Source of the DNA: Plectrocnemia conspersa | Taxonomy: Eukaryota > Arthropoda > Insecta > Trichoptera > Polycentropodidae | NCBI GenBank assembly: GCA_009617715.1 | Contig: VTFK01000141.1 | Location: 558,001 to 622,000, forward strand | DNA: 64,000 nt | Direction of reading: 5' to 3' | In this document: one piece after another, positions 40,801 to 55,800 of the stretch | How the letters are laid out: every line of letters begins with the position of its first letter | How positions within the stretch are numbered: the stretch's first letter is position 1 | Notes under the pieces: model-generated | What the model saw: the letters and a program-made list of their open reading frames with translations, nothing else | The model's database searches: none | Told to the model about the DNA's origin: nothing | Made by a program: the position numbers and the translations under genes

Positions 40801-43800
40801 ATAAATTAAACTCATAACCGAGGGTTAGATTGCAAATTATTTTCGGTGCTGAAGGTGCATAAAACCGCGTTTATTGTTTGTTTACTTTGTTATTATAACA
40901 GCATTTCTAAAATGATTGTTACAAAAGAATTGTCATGAAATTTTAATCAGGAATCAAATAGAATCATTCGGTATTATTGCCATTCTTTCACTATCTTCGT
41001 AAGGTTATTATAATAAAAACAAAGAGGTGCTTATTACACGTCGCTTTAATTACAGAAACGAGATATTTAAAAAATGTGCATAATCAGTTATGGTGCGGAA
41101 GCAAGTACTTCCTCGTGTGTTTTGACAGTTGCGCTTTACGTTGTGGCATTGACAGACCGTTAACCTCGTGACGCTACAACGTGTTTTATTTAACGCTTTA
41201 CACACGTGCGGTCATATTTTACTTTTGCCGTTGCCATTTTGAAAAAGTCCGTTTACGGCCTCGATTGGGGAATTCTGTGTGAATTTTCACCACCCGGGAA
41301 ATATAACGCGACGGGCCCGCCGCTGTGCAACAATCAATTGTGACAAATTGTCGCTAATGTGTGAAGCGACGCGTATCTGACGTCACGCGGCCCAAACCAT
41401 ACGGAATGGGAGGCGTCGATTCAGTAGCGTCGCGACGTCCGCTGTCAAGAGTCGCGGGAATCAGTTCCTCTCGCTTTCGATGCGATCGCTTTTTCGCCGT
41501 CGATCTTCCGCGCTCTTCCGCCAATCTGTGCTATCTATATTTTGTCATGTACATATTGGCGAAGAAGCTAAGTTCGAGGTGGCCGTGGAAGAGCGGCGAC
41601 AGCGGTGGCAGGTCCAACAGATCGAGGCTCAAAAACGCCCTGTCTAGGATTCTAGAAATTTGCTCGGGCGGCAGTGAAAGAACTTGCGCCCTTTCCGGCA
41701 TGGATTGCATAGGAATCGACGACGGGCGGGAAGCTCTAGTTGAAGTCGAACGGTAAAACAATCTAGCCGCGTTACTATTGACTTTTTTTTACTATTGGCT
41801 TAACCTCTTCGTTATCGCTCCGCGCAAGATTCGAACGTTTCTTGCGTCATCATATAGTACTCGGAAAAATTCAGATATCGGACGCACTGGGATAAGAGTG
41901 CAAGGTCTGAAAATTATTTGTATTTGCATTGTGCGCTCGAGCGACGACCGCAACGAATAAACTTTTTGTTCAGTCATTGCTTCTATTGCGGTTTTCCACG
42001 TTAAATTTAATGGCAAGTTACATCGGCGGGATTCAATCTGGCCGCCGGTCAATTTGCGTCACCGTTGTCGGCCAATCTACTTCAATCGAGAACGATCGCT
42101 GCATCTGATCAAATATCGCGTATTCGGTACTTATAGGAAGCCTGAAAATTTTATTGTCACATTATATTTATAAGTGCCAGAGTATGTTTAATTTACTCTT
42201 TAAGTACAATAAATCAAGAAACGCTGATTTGACTATGCGAAAATTTCAATGTTATCTCCATACGTAATTTCATATTTGACTTGGGAATATTTCAAATAAA
42301 ATGAAAACATTTAAGAACCACTGATTGTATATTTTTCAGTAACTTTTTTTAAAATTATTTCATAGTTAAAAAACAGTTTTGTTTTTTACTTCAAAGCTTC
42401 ATTGATTGCATAATCTCGAAAAAACTTGTGACGCACATACAAACAGACATCGAAACATTATGTTGACAGATTTTCACCGAAATTTTGTATGTTTTTTTTA
42501 TCCACTGTAACGTACGTGAGAGATATATAACTAATGAGGAGCATTGCAGTGGAATAGGCATAGTAGCGCTTCGTGGTATATTTGCGCGCGCACTTGTGTA
42601 AATTGACGTGAAGAGTTATAATTCTCACTGATTGAACTTAAAAAATGGAGGAAAGTGACGGGTGGTTGCAGATAATGAAGTAAACGTCACATAAAAACAT
42701 TTTCTTTTAAATTTCCTCATGTGTGATGTCTTATTCGTACTTTCCTCCAAATTTTCGGCATCTTCATTAGATGAAAAATTAATCTGCGACAAATTACACA
42801 AAGGAGACGCGCTAATTGATGACAAAAGGTCGGAATAGCGTAGTTGTATTATATGATTGTAAACGATTAAGTTGATCCAACTTCAGTTTCCGAAATTAAA
42901 AAAAAAATAGGATATATTCAGAATTTTTTATTAATCGAACATCTGATGTATTTCATTAATAATGAAAAATAAAATCAACTTACATTTAATTTTCGATGAC
43001 TTTCGTGTATTTCTGACGGTATCTCGGCTATAACGTTGCGAATGTTGGATTTTAGGTGCTCCAACGTTTAGGGTTTATCGGCGCATTGACGTCACCAAAA
43101 CATGAAATAATGCGACCTGGTACTTTTCTCGTAAAACATCCAACGTTGCATCCGATATGTAGTAAGTTGTGCCGTCTTGTTGGAGCCACGTGTTTTCCAC
43201 ATCAATATCTTCGATTTTGTGCCAAAAATAATCGGTTATTTGCAAAAAATAAGGCTCAATGACGCCGCCTGACCACAATGCCCACCAGTCACTTTTTTGG
43301 CATGTAATGGTCTCTCCTGAATCACATACGTATTTTCCTCTCCCCATATACGGCAATTTTGCTTATGGAAATGTGCCTTATCAGAGAAGATTTTCTTTAA
43401 AAAATCAATACCAACTTCCTGCAGCTCTGACACCCAATCTGCGTAAATTCTTCACTGTTCATGGTCTCTGGGCTTCAGTTGAACCGGCGCCACGATGAAG
43501 CAAAGCAACGTTTCCAATTTCTTCAATTTTTTTCACTACATTGCAAATTATTAGCAGGTCAGTAGAGCGATGAAATTTAACATAGTCCTCCCGTAAATTT
43601 CGATATCCAGTTCGTACAGAATTGATATTTCTGTAAGGCAATTAAACAATTTTAACGCGTTTGAGCAATCCATTTCGTAAATGTGTTGTAAACTTCATTC
43701 GACACTTTCAACACGCGTGATTATTGACAGCTGTCTGATTTACAGTGCTGCCAACATAAGAAACTCAATTGGATCACCTGTATTATTGATCATTAATTAA

Positions 43801-46800
43801 ATATATGTCACTGGTTCACAGACTGATTTCAGTATGGTGTCTAAAATACTTACTTGTATGTAGGGCTGTGCAGTCGGAGTCGTAAAAAATCAACTGACCC
43901 TGACTCCTTTTTATACTTTTCTTCAACACCTTGAATGCGCTAAAGAGCGTTTATTTTCCGCGATTAAAATAATCAAATCTGATTTAACAGCTTCCATAAA
44001 CGCTGATTTATTAAAAGCAATTATTTTTTTAAGATGTAATTCAGTTTAAATCACGGATGGAACAGATTAAATAAAGATAAGATTAGTTAACACATTGTTG
44101 TCGGGTGATTTCGGGCATTGTCTTAAGCCTGGCGCGGGCCATTTTAGCAGCCGCGGAAAATAAAATAATGCAATATAAAATTATGAAATTTTAAACCCAG
44201 ACTTACCATAAACAGTACTATCAAATAAAGAAGAAACATGGAGGTTGACACTTTATATTCACTGGAAACTTGCGTTTATTTTATTTTAAAATGTATGTAA
44301 TAAAAAATCGAATTAAACACTAAATAAAACTAAAATATGTCACAATTTGTTTTATGAATAGTTTTGAACGTATGATATCTCTAAAAAACACATACCTTTT
44401 TTATTCAAAGGTATATCCACACTTTTGGTCCAATCATCAATAATCAGATAAATTATCCACACAAATTCATCGTCAGATTTCTTTTGGGTGTAAAACTATT
44501 TTTTTAGGAATGAGAACATTTACGCGTAACTGTACTGATGTATTTTTTTATAACAAGTCACAGATGTCGCAATGACTGTTGCTTGTTATCTAAAGTTTCA
44601 TTGGAATTTGTTTTGTTTTTCACTCCGACCATCCCTTTTTACATCAGGTAGAAAAGTAATTCCTCGAAATCTTGAATAGATTTGTGACATAATGGAAGAT
44701 ATTTGGGATAATAGGATTTTTTTTATAGTTCGTTATTTAACTTTTTGTACGGTATAAAAAAAATCAATATCAAAATTATTACAATACATTTGGTGGAAAA
44801 TAAATGCGATGACGAATAAAATAATGTCTTTATTGAATATCAAAGCAGTGATAGCTGCTGACAACAAAAAAAATGCAGTTCCGGATAAACACGTGAGCCG
44901 ACTTCTAGCAACAGACTACAAAAAACGGATTTTTACGGGTCCCGCAATCCAGCAGCAGTTCCGCAAAAACGGAAAAATCCGTGTCCCGACAACAATGTGT
45001 TAATCTGGCAAAATAAAACCAAAGAAATCAGCCTTTTCCCTTGCGAATATAATTAAATTTATTTTAATGTATCGTGTTATTTATTGCACTTACTTTTTTT
45101 TTATTATATCATTATAATAAGTCAATAAATGTGAATTAGGTAGATGTGGCGTTTTTTGCTTAACGATTTTTATTAAATCTTTTTATTTATTTTTTAATTT
45201 GAAAATTGTTGACATTATATTCATTGCTATCAATTATATGATGGCAAAAAATAATCTTAATAAAATTGGTAAAGTCGGAATCGGACCATAATATAAAGTC
45301 GAAGTCGGTGAAATTTTAAACGACTCCACAGCCCTGTTTGTATGTATTGGTTGTTACCAATTGAGCTGCCCCGTTGCAGCGCATTGGGCTCACGCTTATG
45401 CATATTATTAGTCTTTGGCATGCCTCGCGAAGCGTTCTCTAATCCGAGGCCCGCGCTCAGAAAGAAATAAAATGTGGTACATATAAGTCTTTTAAATATT
45501 TATTATAAAATGTTTTGTTTGTGTGTAAAATAATTTATGATTTTAGTTGTGGTTCTTTATACTGTTAAATTTTATTAGTTTCAGTCGGTAGACTGTTTTG
45601 AAGCTCGACGACTCAAATATGCGTGTTTACTTACTATCTTTTGTTTTTCAAGTAGAATACGGAAAATCTTTGCTTATCTCAATGAGAGTACAATATAATC
45701 TCACAGTATTCTCGTATTTATTACGATAGTGCCCTTTTTTAACTGTTCGGTCACGATGTCGGCGGTTTGATAAGAATCGACAAAACCGCCCATATAGCTC
45801 GAGCGGAGGCACCGCATTTAGCGCATTGCAAATATGTTATTTCATTAGCGTTTTGACATTTTTGTTTCTAGCTCCGAACACGAGTGGAGGCGTCGACATG
45901 ACCGCTCGAAGAGATCTCATCGTCGTTCTCCGGCGTCCATCAGGAGGCGTCGTCACCGCCATCGCGAGGAGCAATCGTCGTCAAGACAGCATCGCCACGT
46001 GGACGACCATCAGCCCCCGAATACGGTTGGTCCTTTAACCCTCGGCCGTCGGCCTTATTTTGCATTTTCGCACCGCGGTTCCGTTTCGATCGACCCTTCG
46101 AATCGCGCGCGCGACGTCTCCGATCTTTAGAAACGCACACCCGTTACACGACAAACATACACATATAATACGTTACACAGGATCGTATTCAAACTAGTTT
46201 GACTCGCGCGAAAAGCGTTCCGCTCTCGACCGCTTCCACAGTTTGATGCGGTTTCCCGCGCCACCACCGCCGTCCGGCGTGCATCTATATCGCAAGGACG
46301 ATCCGCGATAAAAATAATGCGCGATCGTTTCTATATCGACACGTCGACGTTACATATTTTGGCGAATTGTCGAGTTCCTATTTCTGCACTCAAAACACAG
46401 ATGGAGAGAAACTTTTTGCAATGGAACAGGGATCTATTTCGGTCGGTGAACTATTTTCATCAGTGCGCGGCCGTCTTCGCCCGGCGCGAGCGTCTCCTCG
46501 CCGCCGCTTTTTCGATCTCGGCGCGCGAGTTTTCGTCAGTTTTCCCTCGGTGACATGTCAACGCCGAGATGACGCTTCGGATAGTCTCCCGCTTCGATTA
46601 CACCGTCCATTGAGCGATCGACTCTACCGAGAAGCGCCGGAACGGAATTTTCCATGAAAATGTCCGAGTCGGAAATGCCCGGCGCTTTTCCCGCGCGTCG
46701 GAATCCGCCCAAAAACATCCTGTTCACCATAGAGCCTCCGCAGTTCTCGGAGCACGTGCTGGTACCCCAGATGCGGGACCTCTCGCTCAAGAGCGACGGC

Positions 46801-49800
46801 AACAACAACGACCGCGCGGAGGAAGATTTGCGAGTGCCGCCGATAGCGGAAAAACCTGAAGACGTTCCCGTAGCATCGAGTGGCGTGCTGCGTCACGACG
46901 CCGATCCGTTCGATCCTTCGACGATTCGCACAAATCCCTACAACGCACCCCAGGATGTGGTCTATCCCGTCAGTTTACTGCCGGAACAGTTGTTTTACTG
47001 CGGTGCTACGTCGTATTTAATGCAGAACGACGATCATCCGAAAGAAATTGACCCCAGTGAACAAATCTCGCCGCAGTATTGCGATTGCGAGGATAGCAAA
47101 AACTCTACATGGTTTTCCGCGCCTTTAGTTCTAAACAATCCATTCTACGACTGTTCCCTAGCCTACGGAGACAACGGCGAACCGATCGGTCGAATCGCGT
47201 TTTCCGACGGTTACGTCGCCGCGGAAAACGCGTACATTCCGCCGTACGACGTCGCACTCGATGCATCGATACCTTTGCAGTATTATTACGAAAATCCAAC
47301 GCCTTTAGAAAACTCGCTCGTAGTTCCGCAAACTCTCGATGGAACGTCTTCGAACGATTCATACGAAGACTACGCAGCTAACGTTGAAGACTACCCTTAT
47401 GTTATATTGGAGGGAGTGCCTCCCTTTGCCGCGCAATATTTCGACGCCACTCAGGAGAACGAACACTCGCAAAGCTTATCTCCTTATCTCGATAAATCCG
47501 AAGCGTCGCCTTTTCGAATCGAAGATGTCAAATATGACGATTCTAGGGCGACTTCCACTGTCGACGAACTAAAAGACATCATCGACTTCGTCGAAGACGA
47601 CGAATCCGGCAGAGCGCATATCCACGACGATAGCTACTCTCAATTGTCCGATAATAAAATCAAGGACGACGAATCTAGCGGAGCGCTCTTTCGTGGCGAC
47701 TGCGACTCTGAAACCTCAGGAAACAAACTGAAAGACATAATCGACTTCATCGAGGATGACGTTTTGCCAAGAAGCGCGACCAGCGAATCTTCGAATCACC
47801 CCGAACTGAGCGTACCCTCAAGCTTTTCGATCGACTTCGATCAGAGCTCGTTGAACATACCGCTGTTCGGACATAATCGCGAATCTTCCACCGGAGAATC
47901 GTACGACGCGACCAAGTCGCCCGAACCGACGGACGACGAATTCAGCAGAGCGATCGTCCACGACGATTGCGACTCTGAAACGTCAGGAAACAAACCGTGG
48001 AGCTGGTTTCCTTGCAGTAGCTCTGCCGCGATTTCTTCCGAGACCGCACCTCACCAAATAAGAGTTTTAGATCCTGAAGGAAATACGCTAGACGTCGAAG
48101 AATGCGCCCCCGACACTTCGTCCGGAACCACTCGGTCTCCGACGCCGGACGACGACGACGAAGAGGAAGACGACGAGGAAGAAGAGGTTTGAACGAAGAA
48201 CATTTAATAAGTTTTTTTTTAATATTTAATAATATATAATTTCGATGCAAGCCATCGCGTGGAACGCGAATTTCGCAATTCGAAAATCGAGGAACAGTCG
48301 CCCTTCGCGGACATCGGTCGGTTGGCACGTGCGATTGCCCGATCGGTTCGAAGGCGAGCCCGATGTCTAATCTCGTTTCGATCTTAGGATCTCGGATCTC
48401 TCGGATGCAATTTTGTACGGCTAAGGACGGGACGGGACTCGCAATCGGAAAGATGAACGCTCGTTTATAGCGATCGTAAGTCAATTCGTTCGATAATCAA
48501 TTTGGACTGGACAATCGGCGTCTAATCCGCTAGTAATTTTGACGTCGAATTCTTTCGTTGAAAGATACGCGGTAGAGCAATATCGTGACCTTAAAACTTT
48601 GCTATTTCTGTCTTCGCGTAGTGCACGGCGATCGAATCGTCCAGGTCGCTGATATTAGCAGCATCGACCGTAAGACAAATGTGGGGTTTTAGGTAAATAC
48701 GCAAAAAGTCCAATGACTCAATGTACCAGAGTACTCTTTATGACGTGACGCAATGTTTGAAAATTAAAAGCGTCCTCGAAATTTATAACAATGTAAGAAA
48801 ATACAAAATCGCCACTGGTGTTTGGCAAGCGAAATTACGTACGTCATTGTTGGTGAACTTTAAATCTCGTCTTTAAGGGAAAACCTATTAGTAGCCGGAA
48901 AAAGTATATATTAGTATATCCTGAAAAATATAAATCATAATTTAACGCAATGTATTTAAATTTAGGTAATTTCCTAGTTTAAATAACATGTTCGTGATAA
49001 AATTGCGGTATTTCTTTAAAATATATATGAATTCATAATTATAACGTTTTAAGAAATGAATGAAAAAATCCGCCACATATTTCTTGGCATGAAGTGTTTA
49101 TCTTTTTAATTTATGGCACGCTAATAAATGTTCGTCACCTCTGATACGTTATGTTCATAACGAACCAATCATATACGACTATTGACAAATCATAAATTTA
49201 ATGTAACGGGTAGTTGATATGTGTTTCAATTCAAAAATCTATATACGGGATATTCATTTCTAATTAATAAATTATCAAATATACAATAATTAAATATATA
49301 AATGAGCGGTATATTTAATGATTTTTGATCAATCTATTTAGGTATATGTTACACCGAATCGATGAAATCGATTATTGCGTGAAATGGGCAAATTTTTGCG
49401 TAATTCATGAAAAGTGCAAGCCCGTTGCGTTACTCGTGAAGTAAGCAAATTATGTGCCGAATTGCATGTATGCGTTAGTAACGCTCCGGTAGCGTTTTTT
49501 GAAACTATGCTAAATGTCATTGTTGACGAAACGTCACGTTTATTGAAGGGTTCAAACTAACGCTCTTAATAAAATTTGTGTATCATCATATTTATAGATT
49601 GATTTATTTTTATATTATCAAATGACATTTGCTCTAGTTACGAAAAACACAACCGTCGCGCTTTTATCTACTTTGCTCAATGCACGAAATAAGCAAAACA
49701 ATTCCTGCACAATTCATGCATTCAGCAGATAATTCACGAATGAAGCAAATTTTTGCCCGTTTCACGCAATAATCTATTTTACCGATTCGGCGTAACATAT

Positions 49801-52800
49801 GTATATGTACAGACTAACATAAATATCTTTCCACTAATATTGAAGTATACATTTAGTTAGTTCGTATTATAATTATTTTTACTAATGAATACCGATTGGG
49901 TTTACGTAGTTATTGCACTAAACTGGATTTTGAAAATCTGTTTACACTTATTCCTTTCCCTGTTAGGGAGCGTTGGAAAATTGTTCAACTGATTAATTGC
50001 GACGCTTTATTTTCTTAATAATAATAATGGTTTCAATCACTGTATCGATTCATTGCGTCAAAATAAAAAATGTAAGCTTCAAGTGTTTATTTTTGCTCCA
50101 TCCTGTATTAATTTATAACTTTTATTAGATAAAGAATTTTAAGCATTTGGATACTAAACAATGATATACCGTTGTTCATGTTTATTAATTTATAAAAAAG
50201 TATATAAAAATAGTGACCTGACAGGTTAACCTAATGCGTCACGATGGCCAAAAACATAAAATATCGTTCTGAAAATGAGTTTTTATACTTGACGAACTAG
50301 TATCTATTGGTTAAGTAATTATGATACCTTCAGAAAACCTGAAATTAGATTTTAAAAAATCACAAGTAAATCGTGTTTAACTTTATCGAACGCCTTTTCA
50401 GAATCTGTGACTATATAACGTCCAATTATCTCAAAACAAAGTTAGAAAAACCCATATGCTTAGTGATAGTGAATCGAGATTGATGGAAACCATATTGCTG
50501 CTTGAGAAGCATAAACCTGCAACGATTAAAAATGTATTTATATTATATAATTACAAATTCTGCAGATGCTGAAAGCAACGCTACTGGCCTATAATTATCA
50601 ATGCGAGACTTGTCACCTTTTTTATGAATCAGTGTGACCTTAGAACATTACCACAACTCTGGAAAACATGGGGGTCTTAAAATTAAATTTAATATAGACC
50701 GAAAGGGTTAAAATACCAGGCTTGCATCCTTTCAGAATATAGTCTGAGATAAAATCTGGTCCTGTATAAAAAAATGGACTTGCTAAATCCGTAGTTCATA
50801 TCAATAAAGATGGTCATGAACTCTGGGTTTATCGTAATTAGAAGTAAATTCCGAATCCAGCGACATGGTTCAAAGATATTTATCAAACCCGTCGAAATTT
50901 CTTCAGAACCTTCATAATTGATATTGTTTCAACTCATCGACAGCAGCAAGGAATGGCCGTCCGTTTTGAGTTTCCGAATTTCCGAATAAAATCAACGGAA
51001 TATAGATCAGATTTCAATCGCAAATCATGAACTTTGCGCGCGATCTCAAAGTACGAAATTCTTCGTAGATGAGAGTTTCGCGTTCGTTTCCAGATTTTAT
51101 GTATGACATATTTCTTTCTAAGAACCACATTGGAATAATTCTGTTAGTTTTTTAATATCTTCTAGAAAAATATTCATCAAAAATACCATAAATTATTTCA
51201 TAAAAAACATCGAGTGCAGAACCAACGTCAATTATTTGATACAATCGTGTCCAATTCTTAACCCTTTGGCTACCGAAATCCGATATATCGGCTTTGGCTA
51301 CACTAGCGAGAACTGCCGGATCCGACGGCTCCGAAATCGAAGTATCCAATACATTTTCAACCGTCTGTAGGGTAATTGCTTCAGGGGTATATAACATTTT
51401 TTCAAATATATGTTATAAATATATTATAATCATTATTTTTTTTTAAATTTCATTATTATTTTTATTTATATATATTTAAAAATATCATATTTTATTAATT
51501 TACCATTAACCATTATTTAAAAATATCATATTTTATTAATTTACGAAAAGTTTTATTTACATTTTAAAAATAAATAACATATTATATACCATTGTTATCG
51601 ATTCCTGTCGGAGCGCCGCCGCTCACATCTTGTAATTTTTAATACGTCATGCGATAATGACTCTTATTACAGCATAAATACGAACTAAAATAACACACAA
51701 TCGCATATTCATCATTAATTAGGTCAAGTTCGCTGCAGACAGCGTCGCACGTGCGACCGTATGTTTACAAACTAAAATACACATTTTGACTTTTTAATTA
51801 TTTAATAAAAAGTCCCGGCAGTTCTGGAACATTTTTCCAAAAATGCCCGGCATCCAAAGGGTTAAGAGACAGCAAACCGCCGAGGTGCCCAAAATCTACG
51901 ACTCTAAACTACCATCTTCTTATGTACTTTTTCATTCATAAATGGACGTGAATTTAGCTGTTTGAACCTAATGTGTATTGCGATCGTCTTCGCAATTAGC
52001 ATACATGTACGTTAAAAGTAAATCAAGTTTATTGTTATGAACATTATTGACACAATTACTATCTGACAAATTAAAAAATGAACAGACGAAGTCAATCTCC
52101 GTACGCATATATGGGAATATTAAAATTGCCTGAAATGATTATATTTTTACCGTAGGACATTTAAGTGTGAAAAAAGACACTACTCACTTCACGTACTCTG
52201 TTACCCCAGTCTCTTCTGAACATCAGATATCGGTCATCGAAAATCTCAACATCATTCACTGGTTCGCTAAGACGGCAGAAAAATATTCCACCGTTTTCAT
52301 GTTGAGACCCCTTACATTTTGATAATAACATAGTAAAGGGATATGTTTCAGCGCTCCATTGTATCGAAAGCCCAATGGTTCGTCGAAACCTTCATTCAAT
52401 GTTTTAAAAAACGATGCATAATCCCCTCAATTGAAATATCTGTGCACGCCAGTACAGATTATTTTACGTGTTCCTCTACGCTGGTCGTCAATGTACGAGG
52501 ATGTAAATAGAATAAGTGGATGTTTGGCCGTGAGTTTGACACCCCTGACTCACGAATAATGTCTGTGTCCTGAGCGACGAGCTGGTGGAGGAGTCAACTT
52601 AGGACCGGTAGCTGACGTCTCAACTGATCCAGTTGCCAATTTATTTCGATGCTGGTGCTGGGTTCGATGCAACCTTGCGAAGTTGAGCCTCTGCTTCCAT
52701 GACACGACTACTGTCGTTTTTGGTAACTCAGGGGACGTCTCATCCAGACTCCTCAAACCAAACAACTTAATAAACAATATTGTTTACAGCGATGAGTGCC

Positions 52801-55800
52801 GCAGAACGTCGCTCCTTCATCAGCATATTGAATCCTTCCAATGATGCACGAACGATATCAAATTCCGACTTGACACGTCCAAACACACTTAATTGCAAAG
52901 TAATTGTATTTAAATCTAATATTTAATTGCACTGCTTGACTAGGGAAACATTTGAATACAATACCTTAATTAATAAATTATCAAATATACAACAACAATT
53001 GAATATCAAAATGAGCCGTATAATAAATGATTTTTTTAACAACTTAATTATGTATATGTTACACCGAATCGGTGAAATGAGCAAAAAAATTCGTAATTCA
53101 TGAAAAGTGCAGGCCCGTTGCGGTTTTCGTGAATTATCTGCCGAATGCATGATAGTAGCCCTCCGGTAGCGTTTTTTGGAACTAAGGCAGGTGTCATTAT
53201 TGACGAAACGTCATGTTTATGGAAGGGTTCAAACTAACGTTTTTAATAAAATTTGTGTATCGTCATATTTATAGATTGATTTATTTTTTATATAATCAAA
53301 TGACTTTGATCTAGTAACGAAAAACCCACTAGAGCCCTGCTATCGCATCTGTTACACCATAAGAGATTAAAAATCAACCCTTCACCCACTATATAAACCG
53401 TGAAAATACCTGTTGATAAAATTTGTGCGTCGTCATTTATAGTTCTAGATTTTTGTCATTCTAAATCAGTGTAGTTAATGATTTATTTATTTTTTAAAAT
53501 CAAATGAAATTTGGTATAGATACGAAAAACACCACTGTAGCGCTACTATCTACCGCCGCGTTTGACTGCTCCAGCCGTCATGGCGAACAAGCCCCGGGCG
53601 CAGATGACGGACAGCCGTCATCAACTTTGTGAACCTTATATCACAGTTGTTTCATATATTTTAAAATTTATTTCCCTGAACGGTTTATTAATACCGTTAT
53701 CTAACGATATCTCTTGAGGTTTGCTGAAAAACATTTGTAGATATATTAAAATTTAATATTTTTCAAAGAATTACTGCTGTTTCCAATTTTCGCCACCGCG
53801 CCGCTAAGGATTAATCTACGAAATAAGCAAAACTATTCCTGCACAATTTACGCATTCGGCAAATAATATGCCTAATTCATGAATAAAGCAACGGGCTTGC
53901 ACTTTTCATGAATTAAGCATATTTTTGCCCATTTTCGCAATAAGCAATTTTTCCGATTCGGTGTAACATATATATGGGGCTACCCAAAAATAACGAAATT
54001 TTAATATTTTACACCAAGTTTTGATCACCTTCATAGTACTCTCCATTGACCAACATGCACTTGTCCAAACGATTTTTTCCATTGTTAAATAAACAGTTCT
54101 GGAACTCACGTAATATAATGTTTTTTAACCCCTTATATCGATTTTTGTTTTACCTCTTCCACAGTTCCAAAACGTTTCCCTTTCATGTCCCTTTTGAGTC
54201 TACGGAATAAAAAGAAGTCACTGGGGGCCAGTTCAAGTGAAATGGGCGAGTGAATAATCGGTGTCATTCCGTTTTTGCTCAAAAACTACCTTACAAACAA
54301 CGCGTTGTGAGCTGTGGTTCGTTGTCATGATGGAAGAACCAATCCCTTGTGCGCCAAAGATCCGCCTCTTTTCTGCCGGATGCTCTCTCTCAACCTTTTC
54401 AATAACTCCATATAAAAGTGTTGGTTAACTGTTTGGTCTGGAAGAACAAATTCTGCATGCACCTCTGGCATAAAAAACAAATGAGCATTATCTTGATGTT
54501 TGATTTCACCTGACGTGCTTTTTTCGGACGAGGAGAGTGAGCCGTCTTCCACCGGCTTGATCGTTGCTTAGTGCAAATAACACTATGTTCCGTCACCAGT
54601 AATAATATTGAAAAAAAATCTGGGTTCTCTTCCAACTGATTTTTCAACACGTGACAGGTCTGAAGACGACGCTCCCTTTGATCCTCAGTGAAGAGAAGAG
54701 GAACAAATTTGGCTGCAACTCTTTCAAAATTCTCTGAATTGAACTCCATGAAATTCCAGACATATCAGACAGTTAATCAATTGATTTTTTCAACGTTGTC
54801 GTCAGTCCTTGAAGTTGTGTAGCGTCCGGAACGAGGTTGGTCTACGATCGTCATTTCGCTCCCTTTTAAACCACGAACACCAGTCGTAGACTCGAACTTT
54901 ACTCAAAGCATCATCCTTGTAAAATGTTTGAGGCATTACAAGAGTTTCTTCAATATAATATAAAAAAAAAATTTTACCTCCTGTTTATATTTTAGACAAA
55001 TTTATAGAAATTAAAATCATTACTATATTTTTTATATTTATCAATCAATTGGAGTAATGATAAGTATATCGACCGTATATCCGTATCGTGTGCTTTATAT
55101 CTATTAGTAGGGGGGCGTAAACCCAAATTTGCCATATTTTTCTCAATTATGAATAATGATGAAATGGATAGCTCTCGAACTGACTGTGTTAACGCAAATA
55201 TAGTATATATAGTTTTTTTTTAACCCTTTGGATGCTAAACAACAATATATCGTTCGTCATTATATGAAATAAATGCTAATAAAGATCGCTGTTTACGTCA
55301 TCATGCTCGAAAAAGTAAATTAAAAAGTAAAATTCATCAACTTGTTACCCTGTTAGTATGACATTGGTATAAAATAGTTTTTGACTGAATTTAATTATAA
55401 TAATGTATATAGTAAGAACCGATGAATAAATGAAAAAGAAGATTTTTTTTAAAACACAGGAGAATCCAAAGGGTTAATAATTAAAAAGCTATATATTATT
55501 TTACCGTGTTTTATGTCAGTTAAAATCTGGTTTTACAATGACGTGTCCAATGGGGCTTTTCGCGATTTAATTCATGTTACGAAACGCCACATTGCGTACG
55601 TAGATAAGTAAACACGCATCCGGTTTTGTAGTTGTCATCATATTTTGGTTTCCATTATCCGAATCGCGGCACCGCGCCCCTGACATGTGTCTAATTTTGC
55701 GATCGCGGTCAGCTGACTCGAGCGTCGAAGTCGCTTCGCCGCGACGCCGACAGATGCCACTGGCTTTCCGCCGACGTAAATATTTACGCGACCCGAGATC

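Noticed and set aside
47942..48484. 180-codon minus-strand frame
   Set aside because: Shadow of the 46654 exon and its flank.
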